25,802 nt of DNA from a virus. The notes under the pieces are model-generated. The model was not told the origin of the DNA, made no database searches, and worked only from the letters and a program-made list of their open reading frames with translations. Positions within the stretch are counted from its first letter, which is position 1. Each line of letters begins with the position of its first letter. The DNA lies in the IMG/VR virus record IMGVR_UViG_3300028399_000027, positions 1 to 25,802 of that record. One strand, 5' to 3'. Position numbers and translations under genes: made by a program. Below are positions 16,641 to 24,096 of the stretch, in pieces.

Positions 16641-17162
16641 TTAATCGTACTTGTAGCCAAGGTATATCATGAAATCAAACAGCCTCCTGTTGTATTCCCT
16701 GGCAATGGATATTCCCCTGTTGAGTTCTACCCCGTAATGCTCATATAGAGATTCTGCAACCTCTATGGGCTTTCTCATACATATGACGAAAAACGGATCT
16801 TCGAGGTATTCCATGTAGCACTTTATCGTCAGGACGGTCCGCGGGTCCTTCCATCCCCATTTAGGCTTGACTGCAGATTCTATGGTCCGTTTTATCTCTT
16901 CTGAAAGCTTTTTTCCGGCCCTGATGATATCTTCTTCAGGCGGAGGACTCCACCACGAACCACCGGCCTCTTTCAGGATCATCTCGTTGAGATTATAGAA
17001 TCTTACATCCTCGTAATGACCGCCGTTGTTCTCTGCATTATTGAACAAGAAATCATCACCCATGGAGACACCTTCCTTGTGAAGGCTTCTCGCCACGAGG
17101 CTTGTTGCACTTCTGTGCATGCCAAGCACTATAATTGGGCTTTTGCTGAAGTCAGTCTTCAT
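16641..17162 (-). CDS. sulfotransferase-like protein
   Basis: A 173-residue P-loop protein. GMHRSATSLVARSLHKEGV (14-32) matches the 5'-phosphosulfate-binding loop of PAPS-dependent sulfotransferases. GWKDPRTVL (103-111) and FFVICMRKPIEVAESL (124-139) match the distal PAPS-binding region, including the Arg in the RxP motif. It is shorter than typical enzymes (250-300 residues), so activity is uncertain, although all the nucleotide-binding elements are present. It is coupled by ATGA to the preceding gene and shares the cassette with the glycosyltransferase and RmlA-like genes. The acceptor could be a sugar or a protein tyrosine. Confidence 0.7.
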   Translation of the reverse strand: MKTDFSKSPIIVLGMHRSATSLVARSLHKEGVSMGDDFLFNNAENNGGHYEDVRFYNLNEMILKEAGGSWWSPPPEEDIIRAGKKLSEEIKRTIESAVKPKWGWKDPRTVLTIKCYMEYLEDPFFVICMRKPIEVAESLYEHYGVELNRGISIAREYNRRLFDFMIYLGYKYD

Positions 17163-17473
17163 GAGACCCTCTTGTCAGGCACCCTGTATGGAATACCTTC
17201 ATCTGAGTTCAACCACTTGAAAAACGCCTTCTCGTCAAGTCTTCCATCAGGAGCAAAAATATGAGCATTCTTGTTGAATACATAGTCAGGAATCTTTGCA
17301 ACGTGTTGAAATTCCCGCTCCTTGGAGAATCCATTGTCTGAATTTTCCCTTATAAACTTGACAGCCTCCTTGATATGATCGACGTACTGAAACCTGTCGA
17401 TCCTAATAAGATCAGGATTCTTGTCATCGATCCTGAGCTTGTTGAAGTAACTCTTCCTTTTCTTGATTACCAT
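17159..17473 (-). CDS. conserved hypothetical phage protein
   Basis: A 104-residue charged protein. The C-terminal half has the pattern HVAKIPDYVFNKNAHIFAPDGRLDEKAFFKWLNSDEG, followed by YRVP. A similar 'IP...W...DxxAFxxWLN...FR' arrangement occurs in small proteins beside podovirus capsid genes. Function unknown. It lies directly after the capsid gene and hairpin at 17498-17520, before the sulfotransferase-like gene, with AAAGGA before ATG 17473. Confidence 0.58.
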   Translation of the reverse strand: MVIKKRKSYFNKLRIDDKNPDLIRIDRFQYVDHIKEAVKFIRENSDNGFSKEREFQHVAKIPDYVFNKNAHIFAPDGRLDEKAFFKWLNSDEGIPYRVPDKRVS

Positions 17474-17497
17474 TACACGTCCTTTTGTTTGGAAGTC

Positions 17498-17520
17498 CCG
17501 GCGGGAAAAGCTCCCGCCGG
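17498..17520. other. perfect GC-rich hairpin downstream of the capsid gene
   Basis: A nine-base-pair stem (CCGGCGGGA at 17498-17506 paired with TCCCGCCGG at 17512-17520) with a five-base loop sits 16 bases after the capsid stop. On the transcribed (minus) strand it is followed by GACTTCCAAAC rather than a U-run. It could attenuate transcription, or stabilise the capsid end of the mRNA so that capsid is made in excess over the sugar cassette. Structure seen directly, role inferred. Confidence 0.55.
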
Positions 17521-17536
17521 TGGCTTCACTTTGCGG

Positions 17537-18445
17537 TTAGCTCGTAGTGAGCTGCGTGATCTTGCCCGATCCCTTTTCCTGCCTTGATTCGAGGGTCAGT
17601 TCCGCTTCGATCATGTACTTCGTCGAAGATCCTGTCCTTGCGAGTTTTTCAGGCTTCACGGGCCGCGCCCACGCCTTGCGCCAGAGCTTCATATCTCCGA
17701 AGATCACTACAGTGTCTGGAGCACTGGTCTGCATCTGGTGGTGGAGCCTGACCATCAGGGTGCCGAAGCTCGACTTGTACACATCGACTGCGGCTACCAA
17801 GGTCTTCTCAGAAGCCGCGATATCCCTCGTGTTCGTAGTGAAGGAGTCGAACTTCCTCTTCTGGAAGGCTCCGACGATCACGTTGGAGGGCTTACCACCC
17901 TGAGACCATATGAGCTGCAGATTGTCATTGACCATACTTTCGGTCAGCGGCTCACTTCCGGTTCCTGTACCTGTAGTCACATTCGTGGTTATCCAGCCAA
18001 GGACACCTTTCATCTGCCTTGCCACCGAGGCCGAACCTGAGACAGCCGTCGAGTTGACTATCAGCGCATACTCGATATCGGTAGCAAGCTCGGTCAGGTG
18101 CTTCTCAAGCTGGTATGAGAGGTCAGACCCTCTGCCAGCCTTGTCGAACGCCTCCTGAGAATCCGATATCTGGAAGACCTTCCTGAGTATCTGCGTGTAG
18201 TTACCGGTTCTCGTCGGAGGAGTGATAGCCGATGCAGTGGCGTCATCACCTTCGAGCACCGCATTGGCTCCAGGCGATGCCAGAGAGTCGACAGGCCACT
18301 CATGATACCTTGCGGTAGCCTTGCCGCTCCCTGTATTCGACAGGAACCAAGTATCCACGGGACTGATGTTTGTGATGACATCGATCAGGTCCTCGCGGAT
18401 AGTCGTATCGGAATACGATACGAGTGTATTTGTAGGAACTGCCAT
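17537..18445 (-). CDS. major capsid protein (SU10 / DUF5309 type)
   Basis: A 302-residue HK97-fold capsid protein, by similarity of layout to the SU10 major capsid family (DUF5309). The N-terminus NTLVSYSDTTIREDLIDVITNISPVDTWFLSNTGSGKATARYHEWPVDSL is diagnostic of that family. It is followed by an EGDDATASAITPPTRTGNYTQILRKVFQISDSQEAFDKAG segment. LIWSQGGKPSNVIVGAFQKRKFDSFT and a beta C-terminus complete the fold. No N-terminal delta domain is present, and the separate scaffold gene upstream fits that. GGAGGTGG precedes ATG 18445. It follows the scaffold gene, as in many short-tailed phages. Confidence 0.85.
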   Translation of the reverse strand: MAVPTNTLVSYSDTTIREDLIDVITNISPVDTWFLSNTGSGKATARYHEWPVDSLASPGANAVLEGDDATASAITPPTRTGNYTQILRKVFQISDSQEAFDKAGRGSDLSYQLEKHLTELATDIEYALIVNSTAVSGSASVARQMKGVLGWITTNVTTGTGTGSEPLTESMVNDNLQLIWSQGGKPSNVIVGAFQKRKFDSFTTNTRDIAASEKTLVAAVDVYKSSFGTLMVRLHHQMQTSAPDTVVIFGDMKLWRKAWARPVKPEKLARTGSSTKYMIEAELTLESRQEKGSGKITQLTTS

Positions 18446-18466
18446 ACTTTACCACCTCCTTGACTT

Positions 18467-19411
18467 CTAAATGACCCCCTTGAGCTTGAAGACTTCGGAC
18501 CAGTCGCCCGATTCTTTTGCTCTCGCGAAGGCCTGTCTGTACCTTCCGAGCTCATCGTCGGCACCTGAAGGTGTTGAACCACCCTCGATATTGGAAACAG
18601 CAGGCTTACGGCGCTCGTCGACCTGCTGCTTCTTCTTGCCTGAGGCCAGTTCCCGAAGTTCCTTAAGCTTGAGGTCCTTGTAGATCGATATGAACCCTTC
18701 GCGGTTGTTCAGCCTGTTGAACTGCTCCTCTGGCAACTCCCGCAGGGTTCGCTCGATCTCAGGCACCTTCTGCTTGAAATCATCGAACCCCTCTGCCTTC
18801 ATCTCTGCGTCGATCTGCGATATGACGGTCTGGTAGACTGTCGGCTTCGTTACTTCTGTCAATTCTTTGACGGTATTCTTCAGGGATTCTATCTCGCTCT
18901 TGAGGTCTTTGACATGAGGCGCGATATACTCCCTGTAGAAATCGTCATTCTCATCGTAAGAACCAACTCCGACGTCATCATCCCGCCCTGCGTTTAGCAG
19001 AGGGTTTTTCTCGATGAGTTCCTTCTTGAGGTCTTCAAGCGCCTTCTTCTCTGCTTCCAGCCTCGCCTTTTCCTCGGCGATCTTCTGTCCGGTCCTGGTC
19101 AGGTACTGGGCAGTCTGGTAACCCTTGATGAGCTCGTCCTCATCGACTTCCATCACCTCACCGCCTATCTTGACGGTGTACTTCTTTGCAGAGCCTTCAT
19201 TGGAATCGCCGTCAGTCTTTTCCTGGGCGCCCTTGTCATCTGCCTTGTCATCTGCCACAGCACTGTTTTTCTCGTCACCTTCAAGAAGTGACTGGGCCAT
19301 GGCATCGAATACAGACGGATCGATTCTCCTTGGCTCTTCCGACATCCCTGCATCAGGGGTAGTCTCATCCGACATCCCGGCATCCGGGGTAGTCTTGTCG
19401 TAATCTTTCAT
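18467..19411 (-). CDS. scaffolding protein
   Basis: A 314-residue acidic, Glu/Lys-rich protein between the portal block and the capsid gene. The N-terminus has two tandem ten-residue repeats (TTPDAGMSDE and TTPDAGMSEE). A low-complexity acidic stretch follows. Long coiled-coil helices are evident (EEKARLEAEKKALEDLKKELIEK, and another near IESLKNTVKELTEV). The basic helical C-terminus (YRQAFARAKESGDWSEVFKLKGVI) is the usual capsid-binding end of scaffolds. It assists capsid assembly and is absent from mature heads. Start overlaps the preceding stop (TAATG). Confidence 0.78.
   Translation of the reverse strand: MKDYDKTTPDAGMSDETTPDAGMSEEPRRIDPSVFDAMAQSLLEGDEKNSAVADDKADDKGAQEKTDGDSNEGSAKKYTVKIGGEVMEVDEDELIKGYQTAQYLTRTGQKIAEEKARLEAEKKALEDLKKELIEKNPLLNAGRDDDVGVGSYDENDDFYREYIAPHVKDLKSEIESLKNTVKELTEVTKPTVYQTVISQIDAEMKAEGFDDFKQKVPEIERTLRELPEEQFNRLNNREGFISIYKDLKLKELRELASGKKKQQVDERRKPAVSNIEGGSTPSGADDELGRYRQAFARAKESGDWSEVFKLKGVI
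19341..19400 (-). repeat. two tandem 30-base repeats in the scaffold gene
   Basis: Units 19341-19370 and 19371-19400 are near-identical copies encoding the TTPDAGMS peptide twice. They are in frame, so repeat-number change would alter the scaffold N-terminus by ten residues without a frameshift. Confidence 0.75.
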
Positions 19412-19695
19412 TACACATCCTCCTCGGGTAGTGTTTCAAGGTTTAGACGGGCAAGCCGTCCTTCTTCAACGATATTATCAATCTCTCTCCTTATCTGATT
19501 GATGATCTTGGACATCATCTGAGTCTGTATTATTTCGATCTTGTTATTAGGATCGACCCTCTTGAACGTCTCGAAAGCCTTGCGGTCCAGCCTCTCGAGT
19601 ATTTCTTCATCAAAGACAGCCCATTCCTTGCTCTTCAGAAACCTCTCAAAAAACTCACCCTTTTGTGCTTTGCTGAAATACTCGTCTTCAATCAT
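19411..19695 (-). CDS. small hypothetical protein between portal and scaffold
   Basis: A 94-residue charged, helical protein. Its ATG overlaps the portal stop (ATGA). Helices around EFFERFLKSKEWAVFDEEILERLDRKAFETFKRVD and SKIINQIRREIDNIVEEGR are visible. No known domain. Small proteins in this place occur in several podovirus and SU10-like head modules. A role in portal or scaffold assembly is possible but unproven. Confidence 0.6.
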   Translation of the reverse strand: MIEDEYFSKAQKGEFFERFLKSKEWAVFDEEILERLDRKAFETFKRVDPNNKIEIIQTQMMSKIINQIRREIDNIVEEGRLARLNLETLPEEDV

Positions 19696-21518
19696 ATGCC
19701 CATGGCCTCCATTATTGCGTTCATATCCTGACCGCCGGTGTCGAGAGAAGGCTGAGAAGCTATTCCAGGCACCTTCTGGGCCTCTCTCGGCGGCTCCTTC
19801 GCCTCAAGCAGGAAATCATCCATGTTTTTCTCACCAAGCAGCCTCATCAGCCTGTTGAGTATATATGAGACATCTATGAACCTGGCTTGATCCCTTCCTA
19901 TCACGCCGGCGGTCAACATCTGAGCTGTCGTCTGGTTTGCAATATTGGCCCTGTCCATGATCAGCAAAATCCTGTTGATCTGAGTCTGCTTACTCATTCC
20001 AGAAGTAACCTTCAGGTCGAAATCACCCTGAATTATCTCTCTTGGAGGCGCTCCGTCATCAGCAAATCTCCACCCGAGAACCCTGCCGGTTACAAGCTCT
20101 ATGAACCGGTCGTCGCAATAAGTCTGCTCAAGCCTCAGCAGTTTTCTGAAGACAGGCAAAAACAAGGTATTCGACAGATTCCTGATGATCTGTGATATCT
20201 TCTTATTGGCGTTCTGCTCATGCCTTACTACGCTCGTTGCGGTCTCTTCAGGTCCAGATGATATACCCATCAAATTCGGTGGAATAGACGTTGCCTCGTA
20301 GAAGTCCTGATCTGTCCTCATCTGCTCCTGTACAGACGTCCCGGTCGGATCCTTTATCTCCAGTTCTCTTATCGACGCCGTTGAGATATCGTCTCCAAGA
20401 ACAACAGAGCCTATGCGCCTGTTGACGAGGCTAACGAGGTCTATCCCTGCAGACCTCTGCGCCAGTATCGGCTTTCTGAGGGCAAGGGCAACCGCCTCTC
20501 TCCTCTGGTTCCTCAACACATTCGTCTCTCTCTGCAGCCCCTCGACTATCTCAGGGAGACTCTTACCGTATAGCTGATGACTCTCCGGCAGTGCAAGCCC
20601 GACATCGAACGGCGGCCGGTTGTAGTCATCGCCATCAACCATGTAAGGCAGGTCATTCTCTTGAACTTCCCTTATTACTATCTTGGGTCCTCCCTCGTCT
20701 CCAGCCATGACATACGAGCAGGACTCGAGCAATCCATCACCGTCGACATCAAGAAGGGTCCATATCTCGTATATCAGCACTCTTGCAGCCGAATCTACCT
20801 TTACAGCGGCCTCAGACATGAACGGAGACCCCTGCTCCTCGGCCCTCTTCTGCTTTATATCGTCTCCAAGAGTCTCGTCCTTGATAGGCTGTATCATGTC
20901 GAGGTTCTTGTACCCTCTCCTCTTCAGATAATCCAAGGACCTGACCATCCTGTGTATTATCGTATGCCTGTGGTAGTCTTTCCACGTAGCAGCAGGCGAG
21001 AAAAACACGTCTTCATAAGGTATGGTTTCAATTATCGGCGTGTAATTGCCCTGGGAATCAAACTTAGGATAAGTCTTCATTATGCCAACCTTGGCCTTCA
21101 TGGCATCCAGGGCGGCCTCGTAGGCTTCCTTGTAGAAATCTATCGGGTGGCCGTTGAGACGATAGTTCAAGAGCGACTTGACTATCATCCTGGTTTCAGC
21201 AGGTATGTTTTTCCAATTCGTTACGTCAACTATCTCTTCAGGGTCGAAAAAGTAAGTATCAAGTATATCAACGAGTATCCTCTGAATATGAGAGTAAGTC
21301 TTCGGTATGAATAGCCTCCCCTGCCCAACCAGTACCTCGGACTTCTTGCGCTCCTCGTCTGAAAACCTCGAGTTGTACAGGTCTGAGTCCGTCTTCCACC
21401 GCTCGCTTATCTTTTCCGTGCGGAAATTGACCGCCCGCTCAAACTCAGACATGCCGAGTTCAACGAGAAACTCTTCCTTGAATTCCTTCTTGCCCTTCTT
21501 CTTGGTCTTTTCAGCCAA
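19692..21518 (-). CDS. portal protein
   Basis: A 608-residue protein that forms the dodecameric DNA channel at one head vertex. It starts at TTG 21518, overlapping the terminase stop, with GAGGTGG close upstream. The N-terminal 200 residues (FRTEKISERWKTDSDLYNSRFSDEERKK, then GRLFIPKTYSHIQRILVDILDTYF) are typical of large podovirus portals. A mid-region with PPFDVGLALPESHQLYGKSLPEIVEGLQRETNVLRNQRREAVALALRKP matches the clip/stem helix segment. ETATSVVRHEQNANKKISQIIRNLSNTLFLPVFRKLLRLEQTYCD is the crown/tunnel segment seen across portals. Gene order terL-portal-scaffold-capsid supports it. Confidence 0.85.
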   Translation of the reverse strand: MAEKTKKKGKKEFKEEFLVELGMSEFERAVNFRTEKISERWKTDSDLYNSRFSDEERKKSEVLVGQGRLFIPKTYSHIQRILVDILDTYFFDPEEIVDVTNWKNIPAETRMIVKSLLNYRLNGHPIDFYKEAYEAALDAMKAKVGIMKTYPKFDSQGNYTPIIETIPYEDVFFSPAATWKDYHRHTIIHRMVRSLDYLKRRGYKNLDMIQPIKDETLGDDIKQKRAEEQGSPFMSEAAVKVDSAARVLIYEIWTLLDVDGDGLLESCSYVMAGDEGGPKIVIREVQENDLPYMVDGDDYNRPPFDVGLALPESHQLYGKSLPEIVEGLQRETNVLRNQRREAVALALRKPILAQRSAGIDLVSLVNRRIGSVVLGDDISTASIRELEIKDPTGTSVQEQMRTDQDFYEATSIPPNLMGISSGPEETATSVVRHEQNANKKISQIIRNLSNTLFLPVFRKLLRLEQTYCDDRFIELVTGRVLGWRFADDGAPPREIIQGDFDLKVTSGMSKQTQINRILLIMDRANIANQTTAQMLTAGVIGRDQARFIDVSYILNRLMRLLGEKNMDDFLLEAKEPPREAQKVPGIASQPSLDTGGQDMNAIMEAMGI

Positions 21519-23109
21519 CTACCACCTCGTCGATCATGAGGGCCTCCGGAGCCTCCAAATCCTCCGGATACCAGTTAATAGGAAACTGAAATATATACCT
21601 CAGTGCAGCATGCAGGTGGTGCCTTCCCTCAGCTATCCTGTCCTTTTTGCCCTTGAGGTCCTCGTTCGAATAAGTATCCCGCTGCAGGGTCTGAAAACTC
21701 CTTATCAGGGCCTTGTTTTCAGGCCTGTTCACTATGAAAAACCGCCCGGCCTTCAGCAGCTTCTTTATCTCGTCGACTCCTGCCTTTATAGACCCCTCAT
21801 ACTTTATCGAGGTCCTCAAACCAGGCAATGCATTATCTCCCATCTTCAGTTCCCTGAAAATATTCCGACCTCCAAACGCTATTATATTCGAATCTGCACT
21901 CTTGTCAGCAACTCCCCATCCTACACGATACCCGGCCTCACTCACTATGTCGTGAAAATCCTGCTTCAGCTCATCAGTAGAGACAAGCCTGAAATAACAC
22001 CTGTCAACATAAAAATTCAGCTCCCTGTCCACCAGCACAAACACGAGCGCAGCCTCTGTAACAGTATGCGGGTCACAGCCGTACAGACACAGATAATCAG
22101 CCTTCTCAGCCGGGTTCAATTTCTCGAAAAACGGCTCTATAACGTGCACCTTCCTGTCAAAAGCCTTACCGTACACCAGCCCACTCAACGAGACAAACTC
22201 ACCAAGCAGTCTCATCTTCAACTCCTCATAGTCCGTTATCTCGTCAAGTATCGCCTCCAGTACATCGAGATTCGCCTTTGGGTTGTTTATCGAGCACAGC
22301 TTGTAAAGATGCGTCCTGTCCGCCCCGTCTCCCTCGAACAAATCAGCAGTCCACGTTATCCCCTTCGTCGGTGTAAAGCAGAAATCCATGTCCAGACTGT
22401 CACTCGTCGTGAACCTCAACAAATTCTCCCTGTATATATCTTCCCTCGGCTCCTCGTCAAAAACCACCCAGTCCAGCGGAGGCCCCTGAAACGTGTCCAC
22501 GTCCATCTTGTTCGTCATAAACTCTATCTGGGCACACGCCTTCCCTCCCCTCCACAACGTCAGCCTGTTATGCTGAGCGCTGAAACTGTCGCTCCACCTC
22601 CCATTCTTCAAATACTTCCTCGGCGCCCACCTCTGCCACGCCGGCAACACCGTGTTGTGCAGCTGCTTGAAGTCAACTCCTACAACCCTCCCCCTTATGA
22701 ACTTCTTCCGCGCCCTCTCTATGTCCATCCTGTATAACTCCTCATACTCGCTCAAAGCTTCCGGTAACTCCCCTACACTCCTTATATATCCCCTTATCGC
22801 CCCAAATACGCTCTTCCCGCTCTGGTTACCTCCACTTACCCCAACTATCCCCCTCGGCTGCTTGAATGCGTCCGCCTGCCCGTCCACCTTCTCAGGTATG
22901 TCCTCAGGCTTCAAATACCTCTCCAGAAACTCCCTCTCACGCTCCCCTATCTCTCCCCTCGTCGGTTCAAACCACCAATATGGATCGTCCCCCTCCATCT
23001 GCTCTATACGCCCCTCTATCTCCCTTATTACCGCCTCAAGCTCATCTTCGCTCATCCCCTTGAATATCTTCTTCGTGTAATCCCTGCTGTATGCCTCTCG
23101 CTTCCTCAA
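21511..23109 (-). CDS. terL: terminase large subunit
   Basis: A 532-residue packaging motor. Walker A is GGNQSGKS (93-100). Walker B is WVVFDEE (214-220) with its catalytic Glu, and the coupling motif is FTPTKG (245-250). The nuclease half begins with YLCLYGCDPHTV (Asp346), then VADKSADSN (Asp402 region). The third acidic position, normally within a DHxxDAxRY motif, reads GRHHLHAALRY (495-505), so one expected Asp is replaced by His. The likely start is TTG 23109, with AAGGGG shortly upstream; no nearby ATG has a better site. Plus-strand sequence here is strikingly pyrimidine-rich, so the mRNA is purine-loaded. Confidence 0.88.
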   Translation of the reverse strand: MRKREAYSRDYTKKIFKGMSEDELEAVIREIEGRIEQMEGDDPYWWFEPTRGEIGEREREFLERYLKPEDIPEKVDGQADAFKQPRGIVGVSGGNQSGKSVFGAIRGYIRSVGELPEALSEYEELYRMDIERARKKFIRGRVVGVDFKQLHNTVLPAWQRWAPRKYLKNGRWSDSFSAQHNRLTLWRGGKACAQIEFMTNKMDVDTFQGPPLDWVVFDEEPREDIYRENLLRFTTSDSLDMDFCFTPTKGITWTADLFEGDGADRTHLYKLCSINNPKANLDVLEAILDEITDYEELKMRLLGEFVSLSGLVYGKAFDRKVHVIEPFFEKLNPAEKADYLCLYGCDPHTVTEAALVFVLVDRELNFYVDRCYFRLVSTDELKQDFHDIVSEAGYRVGWGVADKSADSNIIAFGGRNIFRELKMGDNALPGLRTSIKYEGSIKAGVDEIKKLLKAGRFFIVNRPENKALIRSFQTLQRDTYSNEDLKGKKDRIAEGRHHLHAALRYIFQFPINWYPEDLEAPEALMIDEVVVG

Positions 23110-23178
23110 CTTCAGCCCCTTTTGTCTCCTCCCCTTAAATGGAGGGTAGTAACTTTATAGGTATATTTATTTTCATCC

Positions 23179-23196
23179 CGGGGGTCCCCACCCCCG
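23179..23196. other. GC-rich hairpin next to the palindrome array
   Basis: Arms CGGGGGT (23179-23185) and ACCCCCG (23190-23196) pair perfectly around a CCCC loop. On the minus strand it is followed by GGATGAAAATAAATATACC, not a U-run, so a strong intrinsic terminator before terL is unlikely. The last two bases overlap the first CGTCAA half-site. Confidence 0.5.
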
Positions 23197-23300
23197 TCAA
23201 GATTTTGACTCATTTCGTCAATGTTTTGACGTTATGACCTTGACGCCTGAGCACCTCCCGTCAATTCCATGACGTAGGCAATGGTTGCCGTCATAACGTC
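23195..23300. repeat. array of CGTCAA-N4-TTGACG palindromes (candidate pac/operator site)
   Basis: Half-site CGTCA[A/T] or its complement occurs at 23195, 23205 (last base changed), 23216, 23226, 23234 (imperfect), 23240, 23259, 23269 and 23289. Three 16-base palindromes with a six-four-six layout stand at 23195-23210, 23216-23231 (perfect, CGTCAA-TGTT-TTGACG) and 23259-23274 (one mismatch). The first two start 21 bases apart and the next 43 bases further, close to two and four helical turns, so a protein binding there would face one side of the DNA. Position between the two terminase genes fits a packaging-recognition or late-operator site. Arrangement seen; function inferred. Confidence 0.6.
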
Positions 23301-23435
23301 CGATAATATCAATTATGGTAAAGTTCCCTTTCCTGCAAGTCCTTGATTTTCCATGGTTTTTCCGATCCAACCACCTCGGCACTGTCCTGTCCCTATTTGC
23401 CGTCGTTTCTGGGCCTCTTGTGGGGGGGATCCTGG

Positions 23436-23984
23436 TCATTTTCTCCCACCTTTTTTCTCTTCCAGGACCTGCCGTGCGATTTTCAGCATCTCCCGCGAGT
23501 CCCTGATGACCGTATGAGTGTCGATATTCTGCGTACTTTGGCCTCGTTCCAGGCGCTCCTTGTCATAGAGCACCGCGAAGCACCATATCCTGTCCCGGGG
23601 CGCCATTTTTTTGACGGTGCTCTCATCGATGGCGTCAAGGAGCATCCGCTGCTTCGCCGCGAGGATATCAGCGCGATTTTTCCGCCATTTCGGGAGCCCT
23701 TCGCCGCCGAGGTTCGTAAGACGACGGGTGACGGTTTCGCGCCGTATTCCGAGCTTTTCGGCGATTTCGCGGTGTGTGAGGTTCAGCGCGGCGAGCTCGA
23801 GGAGCTCCTCGTCACCGACTTTCTTGTGCCGGCGCCGGTATGCGGTGGGAGTGGTGGTGCTGGTGTCCTTCGGGTGGGAGGATGTGTTCACTTTTTCGGT
23901 CTGTGGCAGGTCTGAGTAGGAGAGATTCGTGTTTTTTTCTTCCACTTGGTGCTGTTTTCCTGTCTCGTTCGGTGCATTCGGCAT
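23436..23984 (-). CDS. terminase small subunit candidate (HTH protein)
   Basis: A 182-residue protein located one gene before terL. The first 50 residues are Asn/Thr/Ser-rich and look disordered. A helix-turn-helix lies at 69-90 (LTHREIAEKLGIRRETVTRRL), followed by helical sequence (KNRADILAAKQRMLLDAID, then RDRIWCFAVLYDKERLERGQ) and a basic C-terminus. An N-terminal HTH followed by an oligomerising helical region is the common plan of small terminases, which choose the packaging site. The alternative is a late-gene activator. Weak upstream signal: GGTGG ten bases before ATG 23984. DNA is more GC-rich than the rest of the late operon. Confidence 0.6.
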   Translation of the reverse strand: MPNAPNETGKQHQVEEKNTNLSYSDLPQTEKVNTSSHPKDTSTTTPTAYRRRHKKVGDEELLELAALNLTHREIAEKLGIRRETVTRRLTNLGGEGLPKWRKNRADILAAKQRMLLDAIDESTVKKMAPRDRIWCFAVLYDKERLERGQSTQNIDTHTVIRDSREMLKIARQVLEEKKGGRK

Positions 23985-24096
23985 GTCTTTTTTCCACCCT
24001 TCGGGTCATCCTTCCGGGAAATTTCGGTATATATATATGTGAAATTGGGACATTTTTGGACGGTTGGGGGGCGATTTTTTCTTTTTTTTCAAGGGG

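Larger units (their letters stand above)
23110..23435. other. 326-base noncoding gap between small and large terminase genes
   Basis: No convincing gene. A minus-strand reading frame at 23218-23439 overlaps the small terminase stop, has no ribosome binding site and an unlikely composition. The gap holds the palindrome array (23195-23300), a GC-rich hairpin (23179-23196) and an AT-rich leader just before the large terminase. Normally these two genes abut, so the spacing itself is notable. Confidence 0.6.

Noticed and set aside
20577-22737. Long plus-strand frames opposite portal and large terminase
   Set aside because: Shadows of the minus-strand genes, which carry clear portal and Walker motifs.
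23218-23439. 73-codon minus-strand frame between the terminase genes
   Set aside because: No ribosome binding site, unlikely composition, and it covers the palindrome array.
24026-24045. TATATATATA stretch upstream of the small terminase as a promoter
   Set aside because: No -35 box at correct spacing on the minus strand; flanking AATTTC/GAAATT repeats might be an operator but the evidence is too thin.
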